Shown here in pieces: positions 1 to 11,150 of a stretch of DNA of 64,000 bases. The notes under the pieces are model-generated. The model was given only the letters and a program-made list of their open reading frames with translations. It was not told where the DNA came from and did not search any database. A program made the position numbers and the translations under genes. Positions within the stretch are counted from its first letter, which is position 1, and every line of letters starts with the position of its first letter. Origin of the DNA: Cladorrhinum sp. PSN259 (Eukaryota > Ascomycota > Sordariomycetes > Sordariales > Podosporaceae); NCBI GenBank assembly GCA_033725935.1, contig MU867102.1, positions 248,001 to 312,000 of the forward strand. Reading direction: 5' to 3'.

Positions 1-1
1 G

Positions 2-857
2 TCTCCAGGCGACCTCCTCCTCGACACCGACCGAAACCTCCCTGCCCCTTGGCAATACGAGAAGGTCGGCAATGACGCGATGCTTCAGGGCGTTCGCAAT
101 GAAATCAGCCTTGAGAACATGGCGAACGACTTAGCCGCCCCAGGGGGGGTCTGGGGAGCTGCCCATAAACGGGTATAAGCGCGATAGGCTTGAGCATTTG
201 GAAAGAATCACCAATAACCACCAAACGGTTCCTTCCTCTATTTAAACCAGCGAAAGTTTAAGCGGCTTATTTATTTGAATGGTTCATGAACGACTCGGTA
301 ATTCGGGAATTCAGCTTTTAAAAGTTTAAATAATGGAGCCGTATTGGGAGAGTTTCGGAGTAGTTTCGGGGCGATTAAGTGCTTCGTGGGTTACCTGGTA
401 AGAATTTCCAATTGCAATTAGTCTTATAAATAAGACTTAAGCGTTTGACAAAAAATATAAGCTCTGTCGCACCCTGACCAGCTCCCCAAACCCCCCTTTG
501 TACGGCTAAGGAGGCTCGCGAGAAGCTCAACCAAGCCAATACCACCTCGACTCAAGCGGCCAAGGATAACCACGCTAGCGTGGAGACAATTGCCCAGCGG
601 TATTTCTTCCTCCACGTAGTCAAGGTTCTAGATGGTAGGGATTTGTTCTTTCCGCTTTCGCAGCGTTCTTAAACTGCATCGTAAACTGACTTGCTTCCAG
701 CTATCATGGCTCGCATCGCAGAGGAGGACTTTGTCAGTAGCTGCGGTTATGGTAAGAACAGCTCCAATCCAGTCAGCCCATTGCTTCATCTTGAGCTGAC
801 CATTTTCAATCCATATCAGAGTTTGTCGACAAGGATGACGTTGAGACCAATACCTAG
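2..857 (+). pseudogene. 3' part of an unrecognised gene, split by a MITE-like insertion
   Basis: The 5' end lies off the window. A coding-like frame is open from base 2 to the Leu codon at 131-133, is cut by the element at 136-504, and resumes at 508-510 (Lys-Glu-Ala-Arg-Glu-Lys). Removing 136-504 plus one copy of the flanking GC joins both halves in frame as NDLA-KEAREKL. Two fungal introns follow: 635-700 (GTAGGG, branch CTGAC, TTCCAG) and 752-819 (GTAAGA, branch CTGAC, ATCAG). Both keep the frame, which ends at TAG 855-857. With the element in place the frame stops at TAA 176-178. The predicted tail is acidic and partly helical. I recognise no family. An alternative is that the element is removed by splicing, but no convincing donor and acceptor pair is visible. 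Confidence 0.55.
136..504. mobile_element. MITE-like element with about 30-bp terminal inverted repeats
   Basis: The left end (136-165) and the reverse complement of the right end (475-504) match at roughly three quarters of positions and share the core TGGGGAGCTG. Many mismatches are C/T or G/A. The 369-bp interior has no long reading frame. The flanks read TTAGC on the left and GCTAA on the right, consistent with insertion into a palindromic TTAGCTAA target with a 2-bp GC duplication. A TA duplication is an alternative but does not restore the host reading frame. Size and structure suggest a non-autonomous DNA transposon; the superfamily is not determined. Confidence 0.6.
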
Positions 858-1727
858 TGATACATGACATATCTATATATTGGTAGATAGGTAGATAAGG
901 TGGTCAAGTAACCTCGGGGAGCGCGTGGCTGCCGTTGGTGCAGTGCGTCCCACTGCAAGCACCCTACTTCTACAGGGCCTGCGCTGCAGCTAACCTTTCC
1001 AAATATATCAAACCTGACATCTTTAATCACAGTACTTACTAGCTATTTGACGTTTTCCTTATTACCCAGTGACGAAACCACCACAAAATCTACGGCAGAT
1101 AGGACCAATAAGTTTTGACATATGAGGGTGATGGTGGGGGTGTCGGCGATGCTTACCTGAGACGATTCTTCTGATCCGAGGGTCTCCAGTCCTTCACCAG
1201 CTGACCTCCACCTCATCGAATCCAAGATCCACGGTCATAGAAGGAAATAGTGCTGCGGGGATTAGCTACTGAAGACCTCTTAAGGCCAATCGTAATATAT
1301 AGAAGACAGAGAGCGCATTGAGCCAATTAATATTAACCGTTCCCTGGTCCTTAATCTGGATGTCTCAATCACCCTCTTCGCGTTTGTATCTTGAAATCTA
1401 CAAAAGGTATTCATCTATTGCTCCTACTGATGTGAGAATCGCACATTTGAGACAGCAATGTCAACTACCGTATTATTCACGCTCCGAGCAAAGCACTCGT
1501 TGAAATGTTTTGTCCTTCCTCATACTGTCCTAACTTAAGATCTTGAATGTCGCTTCAGTAACAGAGGAAAAGAACATGAGATAAGCGAAAAACGAACAAT
1601 TGACGCCCTTTTTTCGGCGAGAAAGACAATGCTAGGAAACGCAACGATGTTCGTCGTATCACAACAAAAGAAGTAGACAACACAGCCTGCGCGAGATTGT
1701 ATGGCACACAAAGGAAAAGGAGACTCT
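858..1727. other. No supported gene
   Basis: Only short reading frames on both strands, with no conserved motif and no coherent exon chain. It separates two decayed loci. Confidence 0.5.
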
Positions 1728-2200
1728 TCACCAAGATCATCTCGATTGATGTCTGTTGACGCTCGGCGGTGGCTTCTTCGACCGCCTTCAGGAGGGCTCC
1801 ATTGCCCAAGGTCTCGTACGTGTGACCCGCACGAAGGACGCGAAGAGGTTCTCGATGGCCACGCGATAGTGCTCATTCGAATCAGGCCACACTTTCGACG
1901 ATATGGCGGATCAAGGCCGCCACAATACCTGCAACGCCCTATAGCAAACGACGTTTAGGGAATCGCGAAGCATCAGTTCTTCGCTTATGTGATGGAGCTG
2001 GCTCAGGGTATGGCTACTTATTGCCATTGTTATATAGACTCTCTCCTGTAGCAAAACCTGTTAGTGTATGTATCTGATTATGTCTCGTCAAGTTGGGGCT
2101 TACGAATCTCGGGCCAGAAGAAACAACCCAAAGCAGCTATCCAAATCGATGTCGGGACGCCGTGTCTCATCAAGATGATTCAACGTTGTCTGGGATTGCG
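1728..2200 (-). pseudogene. Decayed protein-coding fragment
   Basis: On the minus strand a coding-like frame runs from about 2200 (peptide DIDLDSCFGLFLLARDS), meets a plausible GTAAGC donor at 2103 and resumes near 2040 (ISEELMLRDSLN). A one-base shift near 1943 then leads to GIVAALIRHIVESVA and ALLKAVEEATAERQQ, ending near 1728. In the last part one TAG and two TGA codons interrupt a frame that is otherwise good. TAG could derive from CAG and TGA from CGA by C-to-T change. The family is not recognised; a helical-repeat protein is possible. Confidence 0.4.
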
Positions 2201-3108
2201 AAATACCTCTTGTGATGGAATTTATAGGTCCGCTACTCTTTGATCGAGAGGGTGAATTCTGGTCGAGTTTCACTGAATTTGGGAAAAACAGCAAAAGAGA
2301 AATTGAGATCAGTGGCAGAACTAAGATTGCGACTGGTGCTGCTGAAAACACACTGGAACCCGCATATTCACAAAGTGAGGCGCGCAAAACCGACCATCAG
2401 GATTTATGTTTTGTTCCAAACGTCCCACGACAACACCTGACGGGAGGCAGTTCCACACAGTACTTACCCAAGGGGCACTGAGGCACAGGACAGGAGGGAA
2501 ACCAGGTAAATATATATGATCCGAGTTGGAACGCTTTGCTACCCTTCTAACACGTCGTCGGCCTAATGTGAAAGCCTTCTGGCCTTCTTATAACCAGATA
2601 CAATTGCAGACTGCAGAGTGCCAGGCCTGTATCACATAAACAGTGTTTGAATGATTGCAGCTTGGTTGACTGGACACCAAAAAGTTTGGTCCTTTTTGAA
2701 TGGTTAAGGTAAAACAGCACAACCAATGACTGGACTCTGTTTTGATGACACTGTTTTCTGTGAGTTGCTATCCCACAATATTGACCTCATTGGCGCAGTC
2801 ACCAAAACTTTTAGGTTTTCTGGCTGTTTTCAGTCTCGCGTCGTGGTTGGACCACAGGGCAAGATGGACGCGCGAAGTTTTGTGCAGAACCATATCTTGG
2901 GACTACCCTTGCACTTCTTGCGTCATTAACCAATGGTTCTCTGTTTTCCCCGGTTCCGCGCATATCCGCACACGAATTTAATTCTTGTCGCGTCACGCGC
3001 GCGTCAAACCCCAAAGGTGCGTCCCTTTGGCGACGTCGTTTTACCATCGTCACCCCAACTTACCACTGCCGTTTCTCATCATTACTGCATTCATATTGCT
3101 CACTCAGG
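2201..3108. other. Intergenic, likely promoter of the oxygenase-type gene
   Basis: Short overlapping frames on both strands but none with recognisable domains. The last few hundred bases precede the ATG at 3109. Confidence 0.4.
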
Positions 3109-6100
3109 ATGGCTTCCGTCCTAACCTCCGTCGTGTCGACGGACCGTCAGAAGGAACGCCATGACCAGAAAAGCGACATCCTTTCCGCCCTTCGCGGCAT
3201 CGAAACACCCGGCACAATTGCATCCTGCAGACCGATAACACAGCTCCCATCAATGGGATTGTGCGTCGATGGGGTTGGCGAGATTAAAATGCCTCTCAGC
3301 GAGGAGCAGGCTCGTGCACTGATTGCCAAATCCCGCCAAGCACCTTTCGGCAGGGGCAGCGAGACCATTGTCGACACCAGCATCCGGAACACCTGGGAGA
3401 TCGATGCCTCGCAATTCTCCTTTCAGGATCCCGAATGGCCCGGGTTCCTTGATTCTCTTTGCGAAACCGTTGCCGAAGATCTCGGCATTGAATCCCCCAT
3501 CAAACCCGAGCTATACAAGATGCTCATCTACGAAAAGGGGGCAATGTTCAAGGCTCACACAGATACCGAGAAGATCCCCGGCATGTTCGGCACACTTGTC
3601 ATCTGCTTGCCCTCACCACATGAAGGAGGAGACGTTGTGGCCAAGCACCTCCGCGAGACCAAGACCTTCAAGACCTCCATTCACCAACAATCTACCATCT
3701 ACTGGTACTCTGACGTACACCACCAAGTCTTGCCAGTCACATCTGGCTATCGATGGGTTCTTACCTAAAACCTGGCCATCAATCCCGGTTTGGGGCGCCC
3801 ATCAGCTGGCACCCATGCCCAAGGGTTGGATCTCCTTCGTGACAGTCTGCAGAAATGGCTTGATATTGGCAAGCGACAAGTGACCAAGATGAACTGGCTA
3901 TATCACGTACTGGATCACGAATACACGGAAGCCAATCTGTCATTCAATGCACTCAAGAATGAAGATCTGGCTCGGCCTCGGGCTCTCACCGGTATTTCCA
4001 AGGAACCCGGTCTTCCATTCGAGGTGTTGCTCTTCTGGAGAAGGAGGAATCAGGAGGCTGTGGTTACGAAGACGATTATTACGACCGTTATGGTGGTTAT
4101 GGTTACAGCGACGAAGATGATGATGAAGATGAGGATGAAGATGAAGACGACGGCAGAAAAAGGGGTGGAGGTGGAGATTATCACACTATCGAAGATATTT
4201 GTGATTCCAGTCTCACCGTGACCAAACTGGTAGACCTCCAGGGCCGCGACGTAGTTGATGGCTTAGATTTTCAGGAAGAAGACCTCTTGGACGAGCAATT
4301 TTTTCAAGACAGAGAGCCGGACGAAGAAGAATATGAAGGATTTACGGGTAACGAAGTAAGTTTTGGAACCGTTACTTGGCCTGTTTCCTTCATGCTAACT
4401 GAATAATCTAGGGGCAGAAAGCCACACATTGGTATCGCACAACAGTAAGTCCTCTTTGCTGCCTTTTCCATCTTGCCAGCCGCTGAGAAATTCAGGCTCT
4501 TGTCCTTGTTCCCCGGGACTCACTCCATACATACTTTGCCACATGCAAGAACTCATCTGGGGTCATCTCCTATTTCACTAGATTGTGCCAAGACTCGGAT
4601 CTTGTAGAGGCTACATTTGACACCATCCAGAAGTTTTGCACCGACGCGTGGAGTGAGAAGACCAACAACTTGAAGGATTACAGCTATTATTCTTCTAAAC
4701 CCGAACCTCTGAGTGGGAACACTTACCAAGACGTCTTCAAGACCGCAATTTCGCTCGGTCGATTCTCGTTCTTCGAAGATGCTGGTGACAAACATGCGGG
4801 TACATTACCAATTCAATTCTTTCCTTGGCTGCGGCAGTGGCTTGGTGACCAAGACATTGATGAACGATTCCAACTCATTGAGAAGGGGTATGTTGCACGT
4901 CCTATCCTTGATGTATTTGCTGCGCTGACACTTTCTATACAGCCTCAACAAATCTCTCAAGCCCTATCCCTATTTGTCTCAGAAAGTCGAGGCCGTCTAC
5001 GAGCTTCTCGGTCGCGATCTCGAGTTTGCCGACCTGAAATCCCAGGTGCCGGAGACCTTGCTCAACTGGGCCCAATCAACATTCCGTGGGATTGTTGATT
5101 CTTGTTCGAAAGGCGGGGCTGACTTCATTGAGAGAGACGGGTCAATGATGGTTGTCCTAGCTATGTGTTTCGACGATCCAATAGCCTTCATCAAGCGCAG
5201 GTATGTGACACTTAATCTGGCCTCCGGAGTCCTGAGTTTTCACGTTGCTGACTGACACCGAATAGCATCGTCCCTATTCTCGACCCCACGCTCAACCCCG
5301 TTTCATTCACTCTGGCCTTCATGGCTGGCCTGCAAGACGAGCGATATCAAAGTTCTCTTCCAACCCCCGATGTCAATGAGCTTCACTACACGCTAGCGAA
5401 ATCTTTCATCGAACGAGCAAGCATCCACAAGGCCGAGAGCAAAGGTGCAATTACTGCAGCTGCCAAAAGGCCTTGCTATGGCTTATCCGGCTTGTCGGGA
5501 TGGAACAAGACTCAGCCCTCATCCACCCCACAAGTGGATGCCGCAATTGGCCCAGAAGCTGTTCTCACATTCTTTGATTCTATCCTTCCCCACCCTGACC
5601 TCGTCGATTCATTCATCAACAAACTAACCAGCTCCATCACCTTGGTCCCACAAATAGAGGAGTTCCACCACCTCTGGCTTCCCTTTCTCCGGTCGCTCAT
5701 AAATAAACTGAACAGCAACAGGATCCCCCTGTCAACACCGATGTACCAATCTCTTTACTCAACCTCCCTGCTCCACTACCTGAGATCGTACGTCCAGAGG
5801 AAGGGTACCATGTCCACCTCGCTGGTTCGCCCCACCGTCTCTTGTTCCTGCATGGACTGTATGTTGCTCAACAATTTCCTCGCCTCAGCAACACAAAAGG
5901 TGGACAGATTCCCAATGGGCAAGAATCGCAGAGATCACCTTCAACGGCGGTTGGAGCAGAACATGATAGATTGCACGCACGCCACTGAGCGGAAAGGGAG
6001 TCCGCACACGTTGGTTGTTACCAAGACATGGAAGGCAGATGCCGAGAAGAGGGATGCGTGGAATAAGAGACGGAGAAAGGCGGTGGAAGAAATTGGGGGG

Positions 6101-6391
6101 TTTAGAAAGAAAGATTTGAAGGATTTGTTGGGGCCCAAGAATGCAGAGGCGGTCTGGGGTGTCGATATGGAGGTGGTATTTGGGATCAAACTGGAGGAGA
6201 GAAGTCAAGAGAGGGTTTCGCTTGCTCCTTTGAGGAGCGATGCTGTGTCCAATATCGGGGGACCTCGCAGGCTGCCTGGGTTCGTGGACGCGTTGGGGTT
6301 CGCGCGGCCGCCGCTTGCTGGGACGAAGAGAAAGACTGAAGGGCCGGATAGGGATCAGATTGAGGTTGTTGATCTTACGGGGGATGATTGA
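3109..6391 (+). pseudogene. Broken 2OG-Fe(II) oxygenase-domain gene
   Basis: Five exons of a roughly 1,000-residue protein can be assembled. Introns are 4356-4411, 4445-4495, 4888-4942 and 5201-5265, all with GT/AG ends and compatible phases. The N-terminal part carries a prolyl-4-hydroxylase-like 2OG-Fe(II) oxygenase signature: FKAHTDTEK gives the HxD pair and YWYSDVHHQVLPV the distal His. A low-complexity Asp/Glu stretch follows near 4100-4160, then a long unrecognised C-terminal half ending at TGA 6389-6391. Two lesions are visible. TAA at 3766-3768 falls where such domains usually read WVLTYNLAI. A net one-base loss around 4024-4034 is needed to pass from FEVL into LLEKEESGGCGYEDD. Both fall in the 5' third, so full-length protein is not expected. 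Because the rest is well preserved, inactivation looks recent; a sequencing error could explain the frameshift. Confidence 0.75.
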
Positions 6392-6986
6392 TAGGGCAAT
6401 GGTATTTAATGACGGGAAGGAAGAAGTAAATGGATTTATACAATGATGGAGTTATTCTTTGGTTTCTTGGATTTTGTAACAAATGCTACATGTAGTATTT
6501 ATAAGAATCATTACATCCAAAAGAGTTCACGCTGGTGGTTTTTATTCTCCAAAGAAAATGGGTGGTTGCCAAGATCCGTTCAAGTGATACACTATCTGTA
6601 CTTCCCTTGTTTGTCCCTGTCACAACACACACTGAACACTGGGATCCCTGGACACAGAGGTGACGAAGAGTCACTGCGTCACACTGTGTCGTTATCACAT
6701 CACTGGATATTAGGCCGGATGGAAGGAACCCCTCCGGATCCGAAGGGGGCTTGCTCCCTAAGGATCGGTCTTTATACTGAGAGGAGATGCAAGAGCTCCA
6801 AGTAAAAGATTGATTCAGTGCTGAGAACACACCCAACCGCCAATGCATCGTCCTTCCGAGAAGCGTTGAGCCATCTTCCTTGACAAACGCAGCTGTTGAG
6901 AGTTGTTCCTGACAATTACTGATCCTTCTACCATTTGTCGACCGAGATGGCGCCAGCACCCAGCAGAGAACAGACACCATCGCGAT

Positions 6987-7277
6987 ATGGAAGCGCATCA
7001 CCAGCAAATCCAGTCCGAGTTCGTAACTCTGGGCTACGAAACCATTCCACGCGTTTGAGAACAATGTCGGAACGTTCCCCTCAGACAAGTCGACAAGTTT
7101 TGCTTCGAGAGACAGAACAACGAGTACAGTAAGCTAGAAAAGCTTCTTTGAGCAAGGGAGCAAGCAACAGAAGGAATTATTGGCGAAATCGGGCCTCATG
7201 GCAGTGAGACATCTCGCAAACGCAAGCGTTCTCCCTCTGCATCCATCCGATTCAAGCGAACACAATCATCAATATAA
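6987..7277 (+). pseudogene. Short decayed coding fragment with basic tail
   Basis: A 96-codon frame starts at ATG 6987 (MEAHHQQIQSEFVTLGYE) and ends at TAA 7275-7277. It is interrupted by two TGA codons (after IPRV and after LEKLL). It encodes a helical, glutamine- and glutamate-rich segment followed by a basic SRKRKRSPS motif resembling a nuclear localisation signal. The frame continues upstream for about 80 bases without an obvious start. Family unknown. This may be a relic of a nuclear or transposon-encoded protein. Confidence 0.35.
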
Positions 7278-7681
7278 GCGTGATGGAGTCAGAAGGAAGA
7301 TTCTAGCCTTTGTGTAAATAAAATGATACTATCTCTCGTTACCGTTACGGATATTCTAATGAAGTATATAGGGTGGGCGGTTGCAGAAATTGTGCTGGAT
7401 CATAGAGAGCATTTTGGATAGAATGGAGAATGAGGTGGCTGAGATCTGGAATGAAAACCTTGCCGCATAAAAAATTGATGTAGACGATGCCTGGCAAGAT
7501 GGAAACTGTTGGAGGAGATAGGCGGCAAAAATGCGTCCATAACATAAAAGAAACAAAGACGGCAGGGAAGAACAAAAGCATGTATATTGAAATCTATGTA
7601 ACTAAAGAAACGATAGCACTAAGCTAGAAATAAAGGGTCGTCATCATTCTATCCCCAGCACCATCACCTTAGACGCCAGCG

Positions 7682-10484
7682 TTACTTGATCCAGGTCACT
7701 ACCAGGTATTGGAGCATAGCCCACTCAGGATCCATTCCGTCATTGGCCATGAGCTCGACGACCGCCTTGAACATGAGGGAATCTGTAGTGGCCATACGCT
7801 TCGTATATGTGAGTATGGCGCCTCTCTTCAAGTTTGGGAGTATGAATGTGGCCCTTGCTTCCAAGCGTACGTTTGCGAGCTAGACAGGTGAGAGGGATGC
7901 CCTTGGAAACAAATTGGCGATGTCAAAGAAGGCCGAGATATTCAACCTCTGCCGCAATTCTCGTTGATTGATGTGGCCTGGCTGAAATTTGGCCACCGTA
8001 TTCAGCACGTCGCAAATGAGTTTAGTAAGAGATGGATGTAGATCGTTCCTGGCATCACCGTCTTCTTCCTCATCCTCATCGCTGGCGTCCTCGGAGTCCC
8101 CATTGGCGATGTCGTCGTTGTCCTCAACCCCACCCCAACCATCACTGTCATCTTCGTTAGTATAAACCGCGTCCTCCTGAAGATCATCGCTGGCGTTCTC
8201 AAACCCCCCCTCGTCGACCTCGTGAGCAGCGTTCCCGTTTGCCCCAACCCAATTTCCTCCTCCACTGTCATTTTCGCTATCATCAAAGAAGTCTTTTTTT
8301 TTTTAGCTGTATCCTCCTCTGCTGCAATCTACTGGTCCTTTCCGAGATGACTGCCCTCAGTAGCAAACTGAACATCAAATGGAATGTCGAAGGAGGATAA
8401 AAGGGTGCAGAATACCACCGCAGGCATTATTTTGCCCATCCCTTCCCTGTCGCCGTACAATTTTCGAAGCCAGTGCCGAGCCCACAGGCGTAGGTGTTCC
8501 CTTTGTTCCGGCGACTTGAGTATATACTGAGCCAAGACGAGTAGGCTTTCGAGTTTGTTTGGTGTTTCCTCCGGTGCCAGAGTTCTCTCTGCAGCTTGCA
8601 AGACGTATGTGTTGCGGGCCTCACAAGCAAACAGTAATATCACAAGGGTATATCCGAGAGACTCTTTCTCTGCTGGAGATGCCTTCCCACGAGTAACTTG
8701 ACTCAATAGTTTCGTCGTCATTTCAAAAAAGGAGGACGACATCACCGACAACCAGATTTCTGCCTCCCGCTCACTTAAACCAGCAAGCTTTGCTATATTC
8801 CGTCTTTGTGTGACTGATAGAAAAAAGGTTACTGCGTCGAAATCACAGTACTCGTCGCCTCTCACGAGCTTTTTCGCCCGCCAGGGTGAGGTAGGAGGGG
8901 AGATAAAAATAGCAGATGCTTCGCATGTCGGGATCCCGTTCAGGGAGAAAGATGAAAAGAGTGCACAAAGCATCCCCGCATCGAGCTTGTTCGGCAAGAA
9001 TTGCCGAGTTGCAAGTATAATAGCCCTGCTAGCTTTTAGGAAGGCGTTCAGCTTCACTTCGAAGTCGTTCAGAAAATCGGAGACATCTTTCGGAAAGGCT
9101 TGCTCATAAAATGGTTTGAAAACTGATCAAGTTAGTTTTGAACTGGGTTACTGTGCGAAGAGACGTACAGCGAAAGTAGTTGAGTTTGTTGGGGTCTGCG
9201 TCAATACAAGGCAAGTCAATATATCTTGTGAGTGGGCGTCGCTGGCCCGAGGTGCGGCAACTTTGGCAAGGAAATATGCCATCACACTTCGCAACCAATT
9301 AGCAAAGCAATATCATTTTTTGTTGCATCTCAACTGACCTTCTGTCTTAGGCTTTGACATCTGAGACAAACTTTCGTTGACCGACTCCGTTTCCCTGATA
9401 AATTGTTGAACCCCGAGGCGTCTGCCCTCCAAGTCCTCAACATATTGAGGGGGGTGTCGGTCCGCTTGTCGCTTGATTTTGGGGAAGAATTGGACGTCAT
9501 GGTTGATGTGCCGCCTGCTGAGCTCGTCTGCGCTGGGAGCGGCTTGGGCAAGATGTTAGAAAGTCGCTTTGCAGGTCGTATCGGGGACTGTGCTTCATCT
9601 AACGGCCTCTTCCGAAGAATGGAAGCTGGAGGCAGACTTTTAACCTCTTCTTGCCTTGTGGGTTGCGGTGGGCCAACCGTGTTTAGGGATGGGGTTGTGA
9701 TTGTGAGAATGTCAGCTGAGAACCCTGGCATGACACCAGATGACTGGGTTACAGGAGATGCTAATTCATTCGAAGTATTCAAGATCGTAAGTGGGGCAGA
9801 GACATCCACGTTAATGGTTTCGGGCAAGAGGGCTTGATCCCGGACAGGGGCTGCGAGATCCATGTTCGAGGGCTGTGGCAAGAGCTGTTGGGGCAAGAGG
9901 TGTTGGGGCAAGAGGTGTTCATTCCGAATGGAGGTGGAGAGATCCATGTTCGATGGTTGGGACACGAGGGCTTGATCCCAAATGGAGGTATTCGCAAATA
10001 AGGTCAGAGAAGAATTGGGGTTGAATAACGGAGCAGAGGTAGAGGTATTAACTCCAGACAATTGAAGAGACTGGTTGTGAAGAATAATGTTGACTGCGGG
10101 CATCACATCCAATAACTCGGGCAACTAGAGAGGTGGACCAGCGAAAATAGCGCCGTCGTCAACGATGAGCATCCGGTCTATAGCGTTCCCATCAGTCACA
10201 GGCAGTCGAGCAGGTGGATCAAGAAGAAAAGTGTGATCGGCCGGCAAGTCGGAAGTCGCAGTATCATACGTCAGATACAGTTGGGATGCCTCATCAGGGT
10301 AGAAATGACTGGCAGCATCGTCAATGGGTAATGTACCGAACGGCGGTTGTCCAGAGTCATTGTCGGGTGTGGTCGACTGGTGATTATGTGAAGTTGCATC
10401 ACCTGCTGACGAGTTTTCCGAGCCTAGTGCCATGGTGTTGTTTTCTGCAATAAAAGATGTGATGACAGGAATAGAATTGGGCAA
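7682..10484 (-). pseudogene. Broken gene with central zinc-cluster-like motif
   Basis: Three exons of an approximately 900-residue protein, with introns 9287-9338 and 9123-9168. The N-terminal half is Ser/Thr/Pro/Asn-rich with a MDL-containing direct repeat. A Zn2Cys6-like motif, CLRCQSLRQK|CDGIFPCQSC, spans the first intron. Five cysteines have GAL4-type spacing; the sixth is unusually distant. A helical domain follows, then a very acidic linker. Lesions: TAG at 10125-10127 (after AGPPL), TAG at 8329-8331 (after GKDQ), a run of 11 A at about 8285-8295 where 12 would keep the frame into DDSENDSGGG, and TAG just upstream of 7864 (after LSPV). Three stops plus a frameshift make full-length translation unlikely. 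A nuclear regulatory role is an inference from the cluster. Exon joins are well supported; the product family is not recognised. Confidence 0.65.
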
Positions 10485-11150
10485 GAGTTGGTTGGAGAGG
10501 TTGGTGTGTGAAAGATTCTTGGGATGAGGAGCTTCAGGTTTTTTATATACGTCGCGGGACGACAGTCGCGCATGCTTGAGATCTCCTTGCCTTCTAGTAC
10601 TGCCTTCATCGAAATGCTAATATCACAACTTTATTTTACTCCCGGGTCTCAAAACGGCTTAGCGCACCCGGAAGACCTTCGTGGCTTAGTGCTGTCCAAT
10701 AGAATCGCTGCCGGCTTAACCAGTAAATGGCTGCCGGTTCACACAAGCTTTCTGAATGGCCCATGAAGCAATGGGTCCACAAGGCAGGGGTGGACAATAG
10801 AACATGGGGTGGCTCCGAGCACTAAAAAGCAGAAATGCCTGTGGCTTTGTTGGATTAAAATCCAAGGGGAGTGAATGTAGAATATGAAGAGAGAAAAAGT
10901 TCTCGGAATTTGGCATCATGTCTTCCAAAATCGGGATCGAATATGCCTGGAACTGACACTCTGGATGTAGCTCCCAGTCTCCAACTCAACTCGGTCAATT
11001 CATCCCTGTCAAATAGGTACCATGAGACAGATATAATCTGATGCAGTTGGTGGGTGATTAAATTTTCCAACTGCTCTAATCCATTCTACCTTGACATCCG
11101 GGTTTGATACAATCACTCGACCTTTCTACACGATGACGTTCTCAGAGAAC
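10485..11150. other. Intergenic, no supported gene
   Basis: Contains only short frames without motifs. It lies between the start of one minus-strand gene and the stop of the next, so it should hold the promoter of the former and the terminator of the MFS gene. Confidence 0.5.

Noticed and set aside
6486..7088. 200-codon minus-strand frame
   Set aside because: It is antisense to the start of a better-supported plus-strand relic (6987-7277) and has no domain.
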